From contig CACOSI010000001.1 in the NCBI GenBank assembly GCA_902629855.1, forward strand, positions 155,846 to 219,845: a stretch of DNA of 64,000 nucleotides, given 5' to 3'. The notes beneath the pieces were generated by a model that ran no database searches, had not been told where the DNA came from, and was given only the letters and a program-made list of their open reading frames with translations. Positions 16,889-26,824 of this stretch are shown here, one piece after another (the stretch's first letter is position 1; each line of letters opens with the position of its first letter). Origin of the DNA: an uncultured Fidelibacterota bacterium. Its GTDB lineage: Bacteria; Fidelibacterota; Marinisomatia; Marinisomatales; Marinisomataceae. The translations under genes were made by a program, and so were the position numbers.

Positions 16889-17617
16889 TTACCTACGACT
16901 TCTCAATTTCATTAATAAATTAAGAATTTCAACATAAAGCCAAATAAGAGTTATCATGAGTCCAAAAGCTCCATACCACTCCATATATTTTGGAGCTCCG
17001 CTTTCTGCACCAGACTCAATAAAATCAAAATCTAACACTAAGTTCATTGAAGCAATTCCAACCACAAATAAAGAAAATAAAATTCCTGTCAGGCCATTTC
17101 CGAATAAAGGACCCATGAAAGAAACCCCAAAAAAAGAAAGAATTAGATTTAAAACGTAGACTATAAGTATTCCAAATGTTGCAGAGAAAACTCCTAATCT
17201 AAAATTTTCAGTCGCTGCTATTAGCCTACTTTTGTATAAAAATAATAAGGCAGCTAAAATTCCAAACGTCAGTGCTATTGCCTGGTTGGCTATACCTGGA
17301 TACATCGAATCTACCATAGCAGAGATTGCCCCAAGAACAGCACCTTCAGCAAAGCAATAAAGAGGAACAGTAAAAGGAGCAGCCTTTTTATTAAAAATTG
17401 TAATAAGTAGAAGAATAAATGTAAAAATTGTCACCGGCCAAAATAGTGCTAAACCGATTTGAGGATTATTCCACGTATATATTGCAGATGTCATTAAAAA
17501 TAAAAGGCTCAAAGCTGTTTTATTTACTGTTCCGTCAATAGTCATACTACTTTCACCAGCTGCTCGACGAGCATTTCTGAAAGTATTTTTATTAAGTGCT
17601 GGATTTGCCGATCTCAT
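16889..17617 (-). CDS. Bax inhibitor-1/YccA-like membrane protein
   Basis: 242 residues. The N-terminus 'RSANPALN' and 'MTIDGTVNKTALSLLFLM' matches the bacterial Bax-inhibitor-1-like family (Pfam Bax1-I). About seven transmembrane segments follow, including 'LTFGILAALLFLY' and 'GILFSLFVVGIASMNLVLDF', and it ends with a basic tail. Function in bacteria is not settled; eukaryotic relatives are calcium-leak channels. It is a few bases downstream of glyS and probably in the same transcript. Confidence 0.88.
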   Translation of the reverse strand: MRSANPALNKNTFRNARRAAGESSMTIDGTVNKTALSLLFLMTSAIYTWNNPQIGLALFWPVTIFTFILLLITIFNKKAAPFTVPLYCFAEGAVLGAISAMVDSMYPGIANQAIALTFGILAALLFLYKSRLIAATENFRLGVFSATFGILIVYVLNLILSFFGVSFMGPLFGNGLTGILFSLFVVGIASMNLVLDFDFIESGAESGAPKYMEWYGAFGLMITLIWLYVEILNLLMKLRSRR

Positions 17618-17624
17618 AAATTAT

Positions 17625-19061
17625 TTATTTGTTATCATCAATAAAATCAAAGATTTTTTCTATACCAACTCTATGTTGCTTCATTGAATCTCTTTCTCTT
17701 ATAGTAACTGAGTTATCATTCAACGTATCATGGTCAATTGTTATTCCAAAAGGCGTTCCAGCTTCATCCTGTCTGTAGTATCTTTTACCAATTGATCCTT
17801 GTTCATCATAAATTGATTTATATCTATTATTAACTTTCATAAATATTTCCTTAGCTTTTTCAGGAAGACCATCTTTTTTAATCAAAGGACAAACAACTGT
17901 TTTATTTGGAGATAAATCAAAAGGAAGTTTTAAAACTACCCTGTTATTTTCATTATCTTCATAATATGATTCACAAAGAATCATAAGAAATTGTCGATTT
18001 AAACCGGTAGAAGTTTCTATAATGAAAGGATGATATTTTTCATTTTTTAACGCATCAAAGTACATCATATTCTTACCAGACATTTTTTCATGTTCTTTTA
18101 AATCAAAGTCTGTTCTATTGTGAATTCCTTCAATTTCTCCCCAACCAAATGGGAAATTGTATTCAATATCGAAAGCTTCTTTCGCATAATGAGCTAAAGA
18201 ATCCTCAGAGTGTTTATGAAATTTAAGATTCTCTTTTTTTATACCTAATTCATTAATGTAATAGTCCATCCTTTGTTCTTTCCAAAAGTCCATTGATTCC
18301 TGATCATTTTCTGGGTGAACGAAGTATTGCATTTCCATTTGTTCAAACTCTCTAGTCCTAAAAATAAAATTTCTTGCTATAATTTCATTTCGAAATGCTT
18401 TTCCAACTTGAGCAATTCCAAACGGAACTTTGAGTCGCATAGAGTTTTGAACAAGAAGATAATTAATATACATACCTTGTGCTGTTTCAGGTCTCAAAAA
18501 AATACTTTTTCCCGTTTTTTCAGAGGGTCCTGAGTTTGTTTTGAACATTAGATTAAACTGAGAAGGAGCAGTCCATTTACCTACATTTCCCGAAAAGGGG
18601 TCTATGACCCCAGACTTTTCTAAAACTCCATCATGTTTATTTTCTTTTTCTAAAAGTTCTCTACAAATTATTTCAATTATTTCATCTTGTTCAAAATTAA
18701 TTGACATATTTTCACATAATAATTCTAAAACCTTTGTTTTTTGTTGAGAAAGTAGATCATCAACTCTATATCTTTTTTTGTTATCTTTATTGTCAACTAA
18801 AGGATCATTAAAGTTAGAAATATGTCCACTAGCTTCCCACACATCAGGGTGGACCATAATAGAACTATCAAGCCCTACAATATTTTCATGATTATTGGTC
18901 ATTATTTTCCACCATTTGTCCGAAATAGATTTTTTTAATTCTACTCCAAGTGGTCCATAATCATAAGATGCTTTTAATCCACCGTAAATTTCAGAATTTG
19001 GAAAAACAAAACCTTTTCTTTTACATAGTGATATTATTTTATCTAGATGCTTTTCGCTCAT
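17625..19061 (-). CDS. glyS: Glycyl-tRNA synthetase, dimeric alpha2 type
   Basis: 478 residues, the single-chain class II glycyl enzyme rather than the alpha2-beta2 form. It starts with 'ISLCKRKGFVFPNSEIYGG'. Class II motif 2 lies in 'FRNEIIARNFIFRTREFEQ'. Substrate-site stretches include 'LRPETAQGMY' and 'GEIEGIHNRTDFDL'. The anticodon-binding domain covers the last ~100 residues. Motif 3 would include 'IETSTGLNRQFL'. It sits between ccmH and the Bax-inhibitor-like gene. The symbol glyS is used loosely here; this form is also called glyQS. Confidence 0.96.
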   Translation of the reverse strand: MSEKHLDKIISLCKRKGFVFPNSEIYGGLKASYDYGPLGVELKKSISDKWWKIMTNNHENIVGLDSSIMVHPDVWEASGHISNFNDPLVDNKDNKKRYRVDDLLSQQKTKVLELLCENMSINFEQDEIIEIICRELLEKENKHDGVLEKSGVIDPFSGNVGKWTAPSQFNLMFKTNSGPSEKTGKSIFLRPETAQGMYINYLLVQNSMRLKVPFGIAQVGKAFRNEIIARNFIFRTREFEQMEMQYFVHPENDQESMDFWKEQRMDYYINELGIKKENLKFHKHSEDSLAHYAKEAFDIEYNFPFGWGEIEGIHNRTDFDLKEHEKMSGKNMMYFDALKNEKYHPFIIETSTGLNRQFLMILCESYYEDNENNRVVLKLPFDLSPNKTVVCPLIKKDGLPEKAKEIFMKVNNRYKSIYDEQGSIGKRYYRQDEAGTPFGITIDHDTLNDNSVTIRERDSMKQHRVGIEKIFDFIDDNK

Positions 19062-19073
19062 AATATATAGAGT

Positions 19074-19430
19074 TTAAGAAAAAAAATATCGGTACAGAAA
19101 AACTATTCCAAAAAAACCAAAAATTAGAGGAGCTAGCCAAACTAAAGTATCAAAACCTTTTTTTGGTGGGTTGGCTAGAATTTCAACTCCAAATTTTAAT
19201 ACATAATAGTCTTTTATCTGTTGGTCAGATAGTCCTTGAACTACAAATCTTTTTATTTCATCTTTCATTTCCAAAGCAGCTTTTGCCTGAGATTGTTCAA
19301 GTGTTAAACCATCACATACAGGACACATTAACTCTCTGTTTAAAGTATAAAGTCTTTCATCAACAGATTTTTCAATACCCATCAGAAAGACTATGCTGAA
19401 CATTACAAATAAAATATTTCTATAAATCAT
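19074..19430 (-). CDS. ccmH: Cytochrome c biogenesis protein CcmH/CycL-type
   Basis: 118 residues: signal/anchor (residues 1-18), then a CcmH domain with the redox motif 'ELMCPVCDGLTLEQSQA' (CxxC), 'FVVQGLSDQQI', 'YYVLKFG' and a C-terminal membrane helix with 'WLAPLIFGFFGI'. CcmH reduces apocytochrome c before heme attachment. No other ccm gene is in the window. It overlaps the topA stop by ATGA, so it is co-translated with topA. Confidence 0.9.
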   Translation of the reverse strand: MIYRNILFVMFSIVFLMGIEKSVDERLYTLNRELMCPVCDGLTLEQSQAKAALEMKDEIKRFVVQGLSDQQIKDYYVLKFGVEILANPPKKGFDTLVWLAPLIFGFFGIVFLYRYFFS

Positions 19431-21856
19431 TTATCATCAATTAGTTTTATAGCTTGCTCTAAATTTACTTCATCTAAAACAAAGCCTTTAAGGGAAACAT
19501 TTTTTTTGCCATCAGTAACATAAGGGCCAAATCGACCTCTTTTAATTGAAATTTCTTTTTTTGATTTAGGGTGCTCACCAAGAACTTTAGGTTCAAATTT
19601 TAACTTTCTATCCTTTATAAGCTTCAAAGCATCTTCTAATGAAATTGTTAGTGGGCTATCATCAGCTTTCATAGATGCATTAATTTTTCCGCATTTTACA
19701 TAAGGACCGTATGGTCCAAAGTCAGCAAGAACATCTTCATCTGTATCTGGATTTTTTCCTAAATTTTTAGGCATACTTAAAAGATCAATTGCAATTGATT
19801 CTGTAAGATTTTCTACTCCTATACTTTTAAGAACTGATTTTCTTTTTTTACTTTCTTCTAATTCAACATATGGACCATATCTTCCAATCTTCAATAATAT
19901 ATTTTCACCATTTGTATGTTTTCCTATAATATTATTTTCTTTTTGCATTCCATCAAGTTCATCGAGTTTTCTTTTATTAAGATCTCCTAAAAAAAGGTCT
20001 TCTGGTATAGTGGTATTTTTGCCCTCTTTTTCAACATAAGGTCCAAACTTTCCAATTTTAATATCCAATTCATTTTCGATATTAATAGTACATGCTTTTG
20101 CAATGTCAATTTCTTGATCAAGAAGTTTAAGCACGCCTTTGTAATCATCTTTACCATAATAAAATTCTTTTAAAACATCTAGGTAGGTATTTTCCGAACG
20201 TGAAATAGCATCTAATCTGTCTTCCATATCAGCAGTAAATCTTTCATTAAATAAAGCTTTGTAATGATTTTCAAGTAATTGTGTTACAGCAATCCCAACA
20301 AAAGTGGGAATTAAAATTTTATTATTTTTTACTACATATTCTTTTTGGGATAATTTTTCAATAATTGAGGAGTAAGTTGATGGTCTACCAATACCTCTTA
20401 CTTCCATTTCTTTTACAAGCATCGCTTCTGAAAATCTTCTTGGAGGAGTCGTAGATTTCTGATCAGATAAGATATTTTTACAAGATATTTTTGAATCTTT
20501 TTCTAAAGGAGGTAAGCTATCAACTTTAGCTTTATCTTTTCTAGTTTGTGCTTGCTCATAAGCTGCAGTATATCCTTTAAATACAGTGACATTTCCACTA
20601 CTTTTAAAAATACATTTTCCGTTTAAAATCTTAATATTTGTCCTTATATATTTTGCAGGTTTCATTTGAGATGCAACAGTCCTATTCAAAATTAATTCGT
20701 AAAGTTTGGCTTCATCATTTCCAACCTTTCTAACGTCATCTACAGTTTTAAATTTACTCCCTGCTGGCCTAATTGCTTCATGTGCTTCTTGTGCGTTTGC
20801 AACTTTATTTTTGTAAAAATTTGTTTCATCAGCTAGATATTCTTTACCGAAATTTTTGTTAATATGGTTTTTTGCTGCATCAAGCGCTTCGGAAGAAAGG
20901 TTAGTAGAGTCTGTTCTCATATATGTTATAAGTCCTTTTTCATATAACTTCTGCGCTACTACCATAGTTCTTTTCGGAGAAAAACTAAATCTTCTAGAAG
21001 CGTCTTGCTGCAAAGTACTGGTTGTAAAAGGAGGGGCAGGAGAACTTGAAGTTGGCTTACTTTCAATGTCCAATATTGACCAACTATTTACCTTGCATTC
21101 TTCAGTTAATTTCTTTGAAAAATTTTCATCAATCTGTATAACATTATCTTTTTTTAGACCTAATTCAAATTTTCCAAAATCATCACTTTTAGCAACTGGT
21201 TTACTATCATATGAAACAAGCTGAGCCTTAAAATCTTCATTAGTTTTATCATCAATCAATGTTGCTTCAATAGCATAAAATTTGTTTTCAATAAACTTAT
21301 TTCTTTCTTTCTCTCTGTCAACAAGCAACTTTAATGCAACAGATTGAACTCTCCCAGCTGATAAACCTTTATTTTTTAGAGACCTTAGAGTCTTCCACAA
21401 TACTGGAGAGAATGTAAAACCAACAATTCTGTCAATTGCTCTACGTGCCCTTTGAGCATCAACCAAATCATAATTTATTTTACGTGCGTTGTTAATTGCA
21501 TGTAATACAGCTTTTTTTGTTATTTCGGTAAATTCAACTCTTTCAATATCACCTTTGATTTCAGATGCAATATCTGCTGCAATTGCCTCACCTTCTCTAT
21601 CAGGGTCAGTAGCAATTAAAATTCTGTCAGCAATTTTAACTTCTTTTTTAAGTTGCGAAATAAACTTCTTTTTGTCCGCCATGCTTTCAATATTCATGGC
21701 AAAATCATTATCGATATCAATACCCATCTCTTTTTTCGGTAAATCTTTAAAATGACCTATGCTTGCAATCACAGACGCATTATCAACATATTTTGAGATA
21801 GTTTTCGTCTTTGAAGGGGATTCAACGATTATTAATAGTTTTTCTTGTCCTGTCAT
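19427..21856 (-). CDS. topA: DNA topoisomerase I
   Basis: 809 residues, type IA topoisomerase. The TOPRIM domain starts 'LLIVESPSKTKTISKY' and has the acidic motif 'ATDPDREGEAIA'. The catalytic Tyr312 lies in 'GLITYMRTDSTNLS'. The middle has 'QEAHEAIRPA' and 'GIGRPSTYSSI'. Instead of zinc fingers, the C-terminus carries at least four short glycine/aromatic repeats of the type 'GxFGPYV' (about residues 600-800), a common topoisomerase C-terminal repeat. Length is normal for that form. Confidence 0.97.
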   Translation of the reverse strand: MTGQEKLLIIVESPSKTKTISKYVDNASVIASIGHFKDLPKKEMGIDIDNDFAMNIESMADKKKFISQLKKEVKIADRILIATDPDREGEAIAADIASEIKGDIERVEFTEITKKAVLHAINNARKINYDLVDAQRARRAIDRIVGFTFSPVLWKTLRSLKNKGLSAGRVQSVALKLLVDREKERNKFIENKFYAIEATLIDDKTNEDFKAQLVSYDSKPVAKSDDFGKFELGLKKDNVIQIDENFSKKLTEECKVNSWSILDIESKPTSSSPAPPFTTSTLQQDASRRFSFSPKRTMVVAQKLYEKGLITYMRTDSTNLSSEALDAAKNHINKNFGKEYLADETNFYKNKVANAQEAHEAIRPAGSKFKTVDDVRKVGNDEAKLYELILNRTVASQMKPAKYIRTNIKILNGKCIFKSSGNVTVFKGYTAAYEQAQTRKDKAKVDSLPPLEKDSKISCKNILSDQKSTTPPRRFSEAMLVKEMEVRGIGRPSTYSSIIEKLSQKEYVVKNNKILIPTFVGIAVTQLLENHYKALFNERFTADMEDRLDAISRSENTYLDVLKEFYYGKDDYKGVLKLLDQEIDIAKACTINIENELDIKIGKFGPYVEKEGKNTTIPEDLFLGDLNKRKLDELDGMQKENNIIGKHTNGENILLKIGRYGPYVELEESKKRKSVLKSIGVENLTESIAIDLLSMPKNLGKNPDTDEDVLADFGPYGPYVKCGKINASMKADDSPLTISLEDALKLIKDRKLKFEPKVLGEHPKSKKEISIKRGRFGPYVTDGKKNVSLKGFVLDEVNLEQAIKLIDDK

Positions 21857-21898
21857 ATTTGGTTGGCAACTTACATAGATTGATAAGTAATTGTCAAA

Positions 21899-21929
21899 AA
21901 TTTATATTTTTTATTTAAAAATATAAATT
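21899..21929 (-). terminator. AT-only hairpin between hisS and topA
   Basis: AATTTATATTTTT (21899-21911) and AAAAATATAAATT (21917-21929) form a perfect 13-bp stem with a 5-base loop, 15 bases after the hisS stop. On the minus strand the stem is followed by TTTTTGAC. It could end hisS transcription, but an all-AT stem is weak. It may equally be chance in AT-rich DNA. Confidence 0.35.
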
Positions 21930-21943
21930 ATTGTTTTTTTGAA

Positions 21944-23164
21944 TTAAATAATTTCTAGCAGATCTTGATAGTTATTAATTTCAAATTCCTTTTTGCTATC
22001 AAGATTTCTCAAAGTAATCTTTTTGCCAAATTTGATGAAATAATTTGCCTTCAATTTAATAGCAGTTTTGATTTGGTTTTTTTCATTTTTTGAAGAAGTA
22101 TCAATTGTGATGTGAAAATTGTCATCTACTAATTTATCCGCAAAGATTAGTGCTTCTTTTGAGTTTTCGTTATCAAACCCTATAAAAAAGTCAATTTGGG
22201 ATTGATTATTTTGAAGTGAAGATTCTATAATTAATCTCTCAATTCCTGCAGCAAATCCAACAGCAGGGGTTGATGGTCCACCCATACTTTCAACAAGAAA
22301 ATCATATCTTCCTCCACCTAAAAGTGCATTCTGAGATTTACCAGATGAATTTGTTATTTCAAAAATAGTATCATTATAATAGTCAAGCCCACGAACAAGG
22401 TGATTATTTTCTTTGTATTTTATGCCTAATGAATTAAGGTGTATCAAAAAAGATGAAAATTTTTCTTTGCTCTCCATTGATATAAAATCACTAATAATTG
22501 GGGCATTTTTAATTATATCAATATCCTCTTTCTCTTTACTATCTAATATTCTAATTGGATTTTTATTTAGGCGATTTATAGAAACTTTAGATAATTTTTT
22601 AATATTATCTTTAAAATAGGTTGAAAGAACTTTTTCATATTTCATTCTAGATTGAGGGTCACCAATATTATTAATGTTCAAGATTGAATTATTAATATTT
22701 AGGCTATTTAGAATTTTGTTTGCTAAAAGAACTATTTCTAAATCCTGTTCAACTGATGCAGCTCCGAAAGCCTCAACTCCAAATTGGTGAAACTGTCTTT
22801 GTCTACCTTTTTGAGGCTTCTCTCTTCTAAAAAAAGCATCAATATAAAATAATTTACAAAGTGGTTTGCTTCGATATAGTCCGTTTTCAATAAACGCTCT
22901 TACCACAGGCGCTGTCATTTCAGGTTTTAAAACAATATGATGATTTTTTTGATCTTCCCATGTAAACATTTCTTTAGAAACATCAGTTTCATAACCAAGA
23001 TTTTGCTTAAAAAGATTTAGGTCTTCAATAATTGGTGTATGAATTTTTTCAAATCCAAATTTCATGCTTATATCTGATAAAATATCAATTACATTATCCC
23101 ATAAAAAGCTTTCTGGAGGTAAAATATCATAAGTGCCTTTAATTTTTTGAAATTTTGATTTCAT
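21944..23164 (-). CDS. hisS: Histidyl-tRNA synthetase
   Basis: 406-residue class II synthetase. It begins 'KIKGTYDILPPES'. Motif 2 is 'FFRREKPQKGRQRQFHQFG', the His-specific motifs are 'LVRGLDYYNDTIFEI' and 'LGGGRYDFLV', and motif 3 is 'AVGFAAGIERL'. The C-terminal anticodon-binding domain is present but short. It lies between lptD (upstream) and topA (downstream), all on the minus strand. Confidence 0.97.
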   Translation of the reverse strand: MKSKFQKIKGTYDILPPESFLWDNVIDILSDISMKFGFEKIHTPIIEDLNLFKQNLGYETDVSKEMFTWEDQKNHHIVLKPEMTAPVVRAFIENGLYRSKPLCKLFYIDAFFRREKPQKGRQRQFHQFGVEAFGAASVEQDLEIVLLANKILNSLNINNSILNINNIGDPQSRMKYEKVLSTYFKDNIKKLSKVSINRLNKNPIRILDSKEKEDIDIIKNAPIISDFISMESKEKFSSFLIHLNSLGIKYKENNHLVRGLDYYNDTIFEITNSSGKSQNALLGGGRYDFLVESMGGPSTPAVGFAAGIERLIIESSLQNNQSQIDFFIGFDNENSKEALIFADKLVDDNFHITIDTSSKNEKNQIKTAIKLKANYFIKFGKKITLRNLDSKKEFEINNYQDLLEII

Positions 23165-23199
23165 AAAACAACATTAATAATTTTTTGATGTAATAACAC

Positions 23200-26100
23200 C
23201 TAAAAACTTGAGCGAGTTGTATAGATACCAGTTTTTTGTTCAATCTTGAGATCGCGTAGGATATCTGATTTAAGATTAAGTCTGAAATAGAGACCTTTTG
23301 CATAACCATTAGGTGTCCAATCTACAAAAAATTCCCAACAATCGATTTCACGATAGAGAGTTAAGTTATGACGAACAATATCTTTATCTAGGACGTTAAA
23401 TCGTGCATTATAGTTAAGCTTCCAATTATTGGTTACATTAATACTTGTATTGGTATTTAACCAAAAATTTTCAATTTTGTTTAGAGGGTTAATTTTATTT
23501 AAAGTATAGCTAACACCAATTCTTGTTGACCAATTATTTGAAGAAAGTTGATTAATAAACTCTTTTGTGCTTTCTGAAAAGCCTTGTTCCTTGGTTTCCT
23601 CTTTTAATTTTTCTTTTCCTTTCAATAGAAAGTTTGTGGAAAATCTAATTCCGGTTAATCGAGGCAAAGAATCAATTTCATTTTCTCTGTTATTTTCGAT
23701 CTTATCATATTTATAAAAATCATGAGTAAGATTTATATCTATGCTACTTCCATTTCTTAGCTTACTTCTTATTGATGTATTTAAGTTAGATAATTTGAAA
23801 TCATTTTTATTAAAATCGTAACCTGTATTCATTCTTAATGAGAAAAGATTTATTTTTTCTTCTTCATTGTCAAAAAGACTTTTTGCTTGAAAAACATTTC
23901 CTAATGCTATATTAATTTTTTTGCTACTTGATCTTGAAGTTGACCCAATCAAAGATCCTGAAAAATAATCATAGTATTCATCATTAAATTCCTGGAAATA
24001 ATTATCATTATTTAAATAATTAGGTGAATAGCTCAAACTTATTGAAGGTGTTAAAACGTGCCTAACAGATTGTATTTTCCCAATTTTTATAGGAAGTATA
24101 CCATAAATTTTTGTGTTCATTGATAATGATATATTTCCAGTCGTTCTATTTTTGAACTTGTTTATATCATCAAATTCGACTTCACCACTTTCATCCAAAA
24201 AAGCCTTTTGGTACTTGTTAACAAAGTCAGAATTAATATTAATGTTAGGGTTTATAGCAATATATTTAAAAAGAGTAAATGGGGCATTAATGCTAAATTT
24301 ATTTTTAAATATTGCATCAGTTTGATTTGAGGTTACAGGATCTCCATTATTATTTTGCTTCCATTGATAACTAATAACATCATCATCATTTTCGCTTAAT
24401 TCACTTTCATAAAAATTTTTAGAACTATTAAGTATTCTTGAGCTATAATCCCATTGAATATTATTTAAAAATGCATATTGACTATTATCAAATAAATTCC
24501 TTCTCCCAACTCTAAAATTTATAGAAGGTAACGTACTTGTATTGCTGCTAATTGACGAATTTATATTTGATGGGTTTTGATAAAACGAAGAGTTTTGATT
24601 CACTTTACTTTTAGACATTAAATCTTGTTTGTTTGAGATATTAATACTTAAAGATAGATTATTTTTTTTCCACCTTTTAGAATAGGTTGCATTTGAAATA
24701 GCTTGCTGATTTAGTCTTTTCACAGGATTAATGCTTGTTTCTCGATTATATTCTCCATTACTGTAATAGCTTACATTTGACCTTAATGACTGCTCATTAC
24801 GTAAGATTTGATTATGATTCCAGTTCAAAGAAAAATCAGTTTTATTACTTTCACCTAACTTTGCAATATCTTGCTCGTTTGAGCTTAAGTGTTTTCTCAC
24901 TTCAAAATTAAAATTTCCATTAAACTTGTAGCGATTTTTATATGAATTTTTGGATTTTAAGATAACACCTTGTCTATCAGCAAAAATTAATGAATTTTCA
25001 GAACCAAGGTAGTCATTTGGAGCAAAATAATAACCCAAACCATCAATATAATTTCCTCTATTATCCGATGAACCGAAAGAAGGCATTATCCAGCCTGATC
25101 TTCTCTCATCTGAAGAATGCGGAAAAATTGCCATAGGAATTCCAAAGATAGGAACTCCTCCAACAACAATATTTAATGGTTTTGCTATAACTTTATCACC
25201 ATAAATTATTTTTACTTTTTTACTACCAAGATAAAATTTTGAAGGATCACATGAAGTAAATATACAATCGTCAATATAAAATGTACTATCTGCAACACTC
25301 GTAATTTGACTGCCCATATACATATTATTTTGCACACTAGTTGAACCAGCCAATACCTTACCTTTTCTATTTTTGATATTATAAACCATTGATTTGCCAG
25401 TTATTGGCTCTCTGTTATTTTCAATAAGGATAGGCTGTAAATTTTCACTTGAGTCAAATGGATTTTCATCAAAAGCTTCAAGTATATTATTATCCCAGTT
25501 GATATTTATTTGAGAGGCAGTCAAATCCATACCCTCTTGAAACAAATTTGCTTTACCAAACATTTTTGATAGATTTTTTTTTGTATCAAATTCAACAATT
25601 TCACCTTTATAATTAATTTTTTGTTGATTAGATGTGTTAGATTCAGAAGGCAGAAATTTTCCTATAACTCCTCCAGAAGAATTAAGATTTATAATACTAT
25701 TATTATTTACTTCTAAAACAATTTTATCCCCACTGACCTCATTTGTACCTTGATAAAGTGAGTCTTGATATAAATGGATGAAACTAGATGCCATTCCAAT
25801 TAGATCAATTTTTGATATATCATTCTTATCCATCTTAATGTTAATTACTTCGGCTTTTAAGATATCAACGTTATTGATAGGTACTTTTAATTCGTCTTTT
25901 TTTTCAAAACCAGTATTTGAAGAATAGATAACTCCATTTTCTAATACGTTTAGAGATTCTATCGATTTATTTTCAAATTCTATTTCAAAAAAGTCTCCAG
26001 TAATTCTTCGATTTCCGTCGGTGATTTCACAATCATCCTCTAAAATCATTTTATTTCTATCATTTATCAACTTACCTTTTTTAGAAGAAATTGATTGTTC

Positions 26101-26463
26101 AATATCAACGACTTTTACATTTCCAATTAGTTCAATATCTTCATTGTCGGAGTAATAAAGTAAAGAATCGCAAAAAATCGTCATATTTTCATCTTCTATT
26201 TTAACATTATTTGAAAGTTTAACAATGCCAGAGGTGTTTGACTGAATTGCTTTATCACCATAGAGCATTTTAGAATCTTTTTTGAATACTATGTTGCCTT
26301 CAAGAATTGTTACACTTTCATTGTTAATATTTTTTGCAGAAAGCGAATCAGCTTGCTTCAACTCAAGACTTTCTTGTCCATACACAAAGCATAGAAAAAT
26401 TAATAAAACATATACATTTTTAATCACAATGTTATTAACGTATTTAGTTGATTTATGTTTCAT
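23200..26463 (-). CDS. lptD: LptD/OstA-like LPS-assembly outer-membrane protein
   Basis: 1087 residues from ATG 26463; a longer frame from 26526 overlaps the divergent promoter and is less likely. Signal peptide with Gln30 as likely first mature residue ('CFVYGQES'). Residues ~30-330 form OstA/LptA-like repeats ('ILEGNIVFKKDSKMLYGDKA', 'NNVKIEDENMTIFCDSL'). A middle part follows ('GIPMAIFPHS', 'GWIMPSFG'), then a long barrel ending in 'LKSDILRDLKIEQKTG'. It places LPS in the outer leaflet. It is longer than proteobacterial LptD and of the FCB type. The divergent start at 26501 is 37 bases away. Confidence 0.88.
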   Translation of the reverse strand: MKHKSTKYVNNIVIKNVYVLLIFLCFVYGQESLELKQADSLSAKNINNESVTILEGNIVFKKDSKMLYGDKAIQSNTSGIVKLSNNVKIEDENMTIFCDSLLYYSDNEDIELIGNVKVVDIEQSISSKKGKLINDRNKMILEDDCEITDGNRRITGDFFEIEFENKSIESLNVLENGVIYSSNTGFEKKDELKVPINNVDILKAEVINIKMDKNDISKIDLIGMASSFIHLYQDSLYQGTNEVSGDKIVLEVNNNSIINLNSSGGVIGKFLPSESNTSNQQKINYKGEIVEFDTKKNLSKMFGKANLFQEGMDLTASQININWDNNILEAFDENPFDSSENLQPILIENNREPITGKSMVYNIKNRKGKVLAGSTSVQNNMYMGSQITSVADSTFYIDDCIFTSCDPSKFYLGSKKVKIIYGDKVIAKPLNIVVGGVPIFGIPMAIFPHSSDERRSGWIMPSFGSSDNRGNYIDGLGYYFAPNDYLGSENSLIFADRQGVILKSKNSYKNRYKFNGNFNFEVRKHLSSNEQDIAKLGESNKTDFSLNWNHNQILRNEQSLRSNVSYYSNGEYNRETSINPVKRLNQQAISNATYSKRWKKNNLSLSINISNKQDLMSKSKVNQNSSFYQNPSNINSSISSNTSTLPSINFRVGRRNLFDNSQYAFLNNIQWDYSSRILNSSKNFYESELSENDDDVISYQWKQNNNGDPVTSNQTDAIFKNKFSINAPFTLFKYIAINPNININSDFVNKYQKAFLDESGEVEFDDINKFKNRTTGNISLSMNTKIYGILPIKIGKIQSVRHVLTPSISLSYSPNYLNNDNYFQEFNDEYYDYFSGSLIGSTSRSSSKKINIALGNVFQAKSLFDNEEEKINLFSLRMNTGYDFNKNDFKLSNLNTSIRSKLRNGSSIDINLTHDFYKYDKIENNRENEIDSLPRLTGIRFSTNFLLKGKEKLKEETKEQGFSESTKEFINQLSSNNWSTRIGVSYTLNKINPLNKIENFWLNTNTSINVTNNWKLNYNARFNVLDKDIVRHNLTLYREIDCWEFFVDWTPNGYAKGLYFRLNLKSDILRDLKIEQKTGIYTTRSSF

Positions 26464-26500
26464 CTTTGTAAAGTAGAAATGTAATGTATAAATTGATATA

Positions 26501-26812
26501 ATGTTAGAAAATCTATTAAATAGCATTTTAGATAACCCAGCTTACCTTGCTGTAACAATTGTACTAATTACGATGATAATGTATAGTGTAATAAAGAAAT
26601 TATTCAAACTTGTCACATTGGGAATAACATTATTTATAATATATTGTGCTTATTTACTTTTTACTAATCAGCCTCTACCAAACATGGATGAATTGAAAGT
26701 ACAGCTACAAAAAAGTGAAGATAAAGTAAGTGAAGTTATAAAAGATTCGGTGATTGATCCTCTACAAGAAAAATCTGAAACCATTAAAAATAATTTGGAT
26801 GCTTTAAAATAA
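26501..26812 (+). CDS. Small membrane protein of unknown function
   Basis: 103 residues. Two predicted membrane helices (about residues 15-33 'YLAVTIVLITMIMYSVI' and 36-53 'LVTLGITLFIIYCAYLLF') are followed by a charged, probably helical tail of about 45 residues ('DELKVQLQKSEDKVSEVIK'). I do not recognise the family. It is the first gene of a plus-strand unit with two SDR genes (12-base gap) and is divergent from lptD. A TATAAA box at 26487-26492 is 8 bases before the ATG, so the mRNA may be leaderless. Confidence 0.7.
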   Translation: MLENLLNSILDNPAYLAVTIVLITMIMYSVIKKLFKLVTLGITLFIIYCAYLLFTNQPLPNMDELKVQLQKSEDKVSEVIKDSVIDPLQEKSETIKNNLDALK

Positions 26813-26824
26813 TAAGGAGTTACA

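Noticed and set aside
19427-21856. topA possibly truncated because zinc fingers are missing
   Set aside because: The glycine/aromatic C-terminal repeats replace zinc fingers in many bacterial TopA proteins, and the length is normal.
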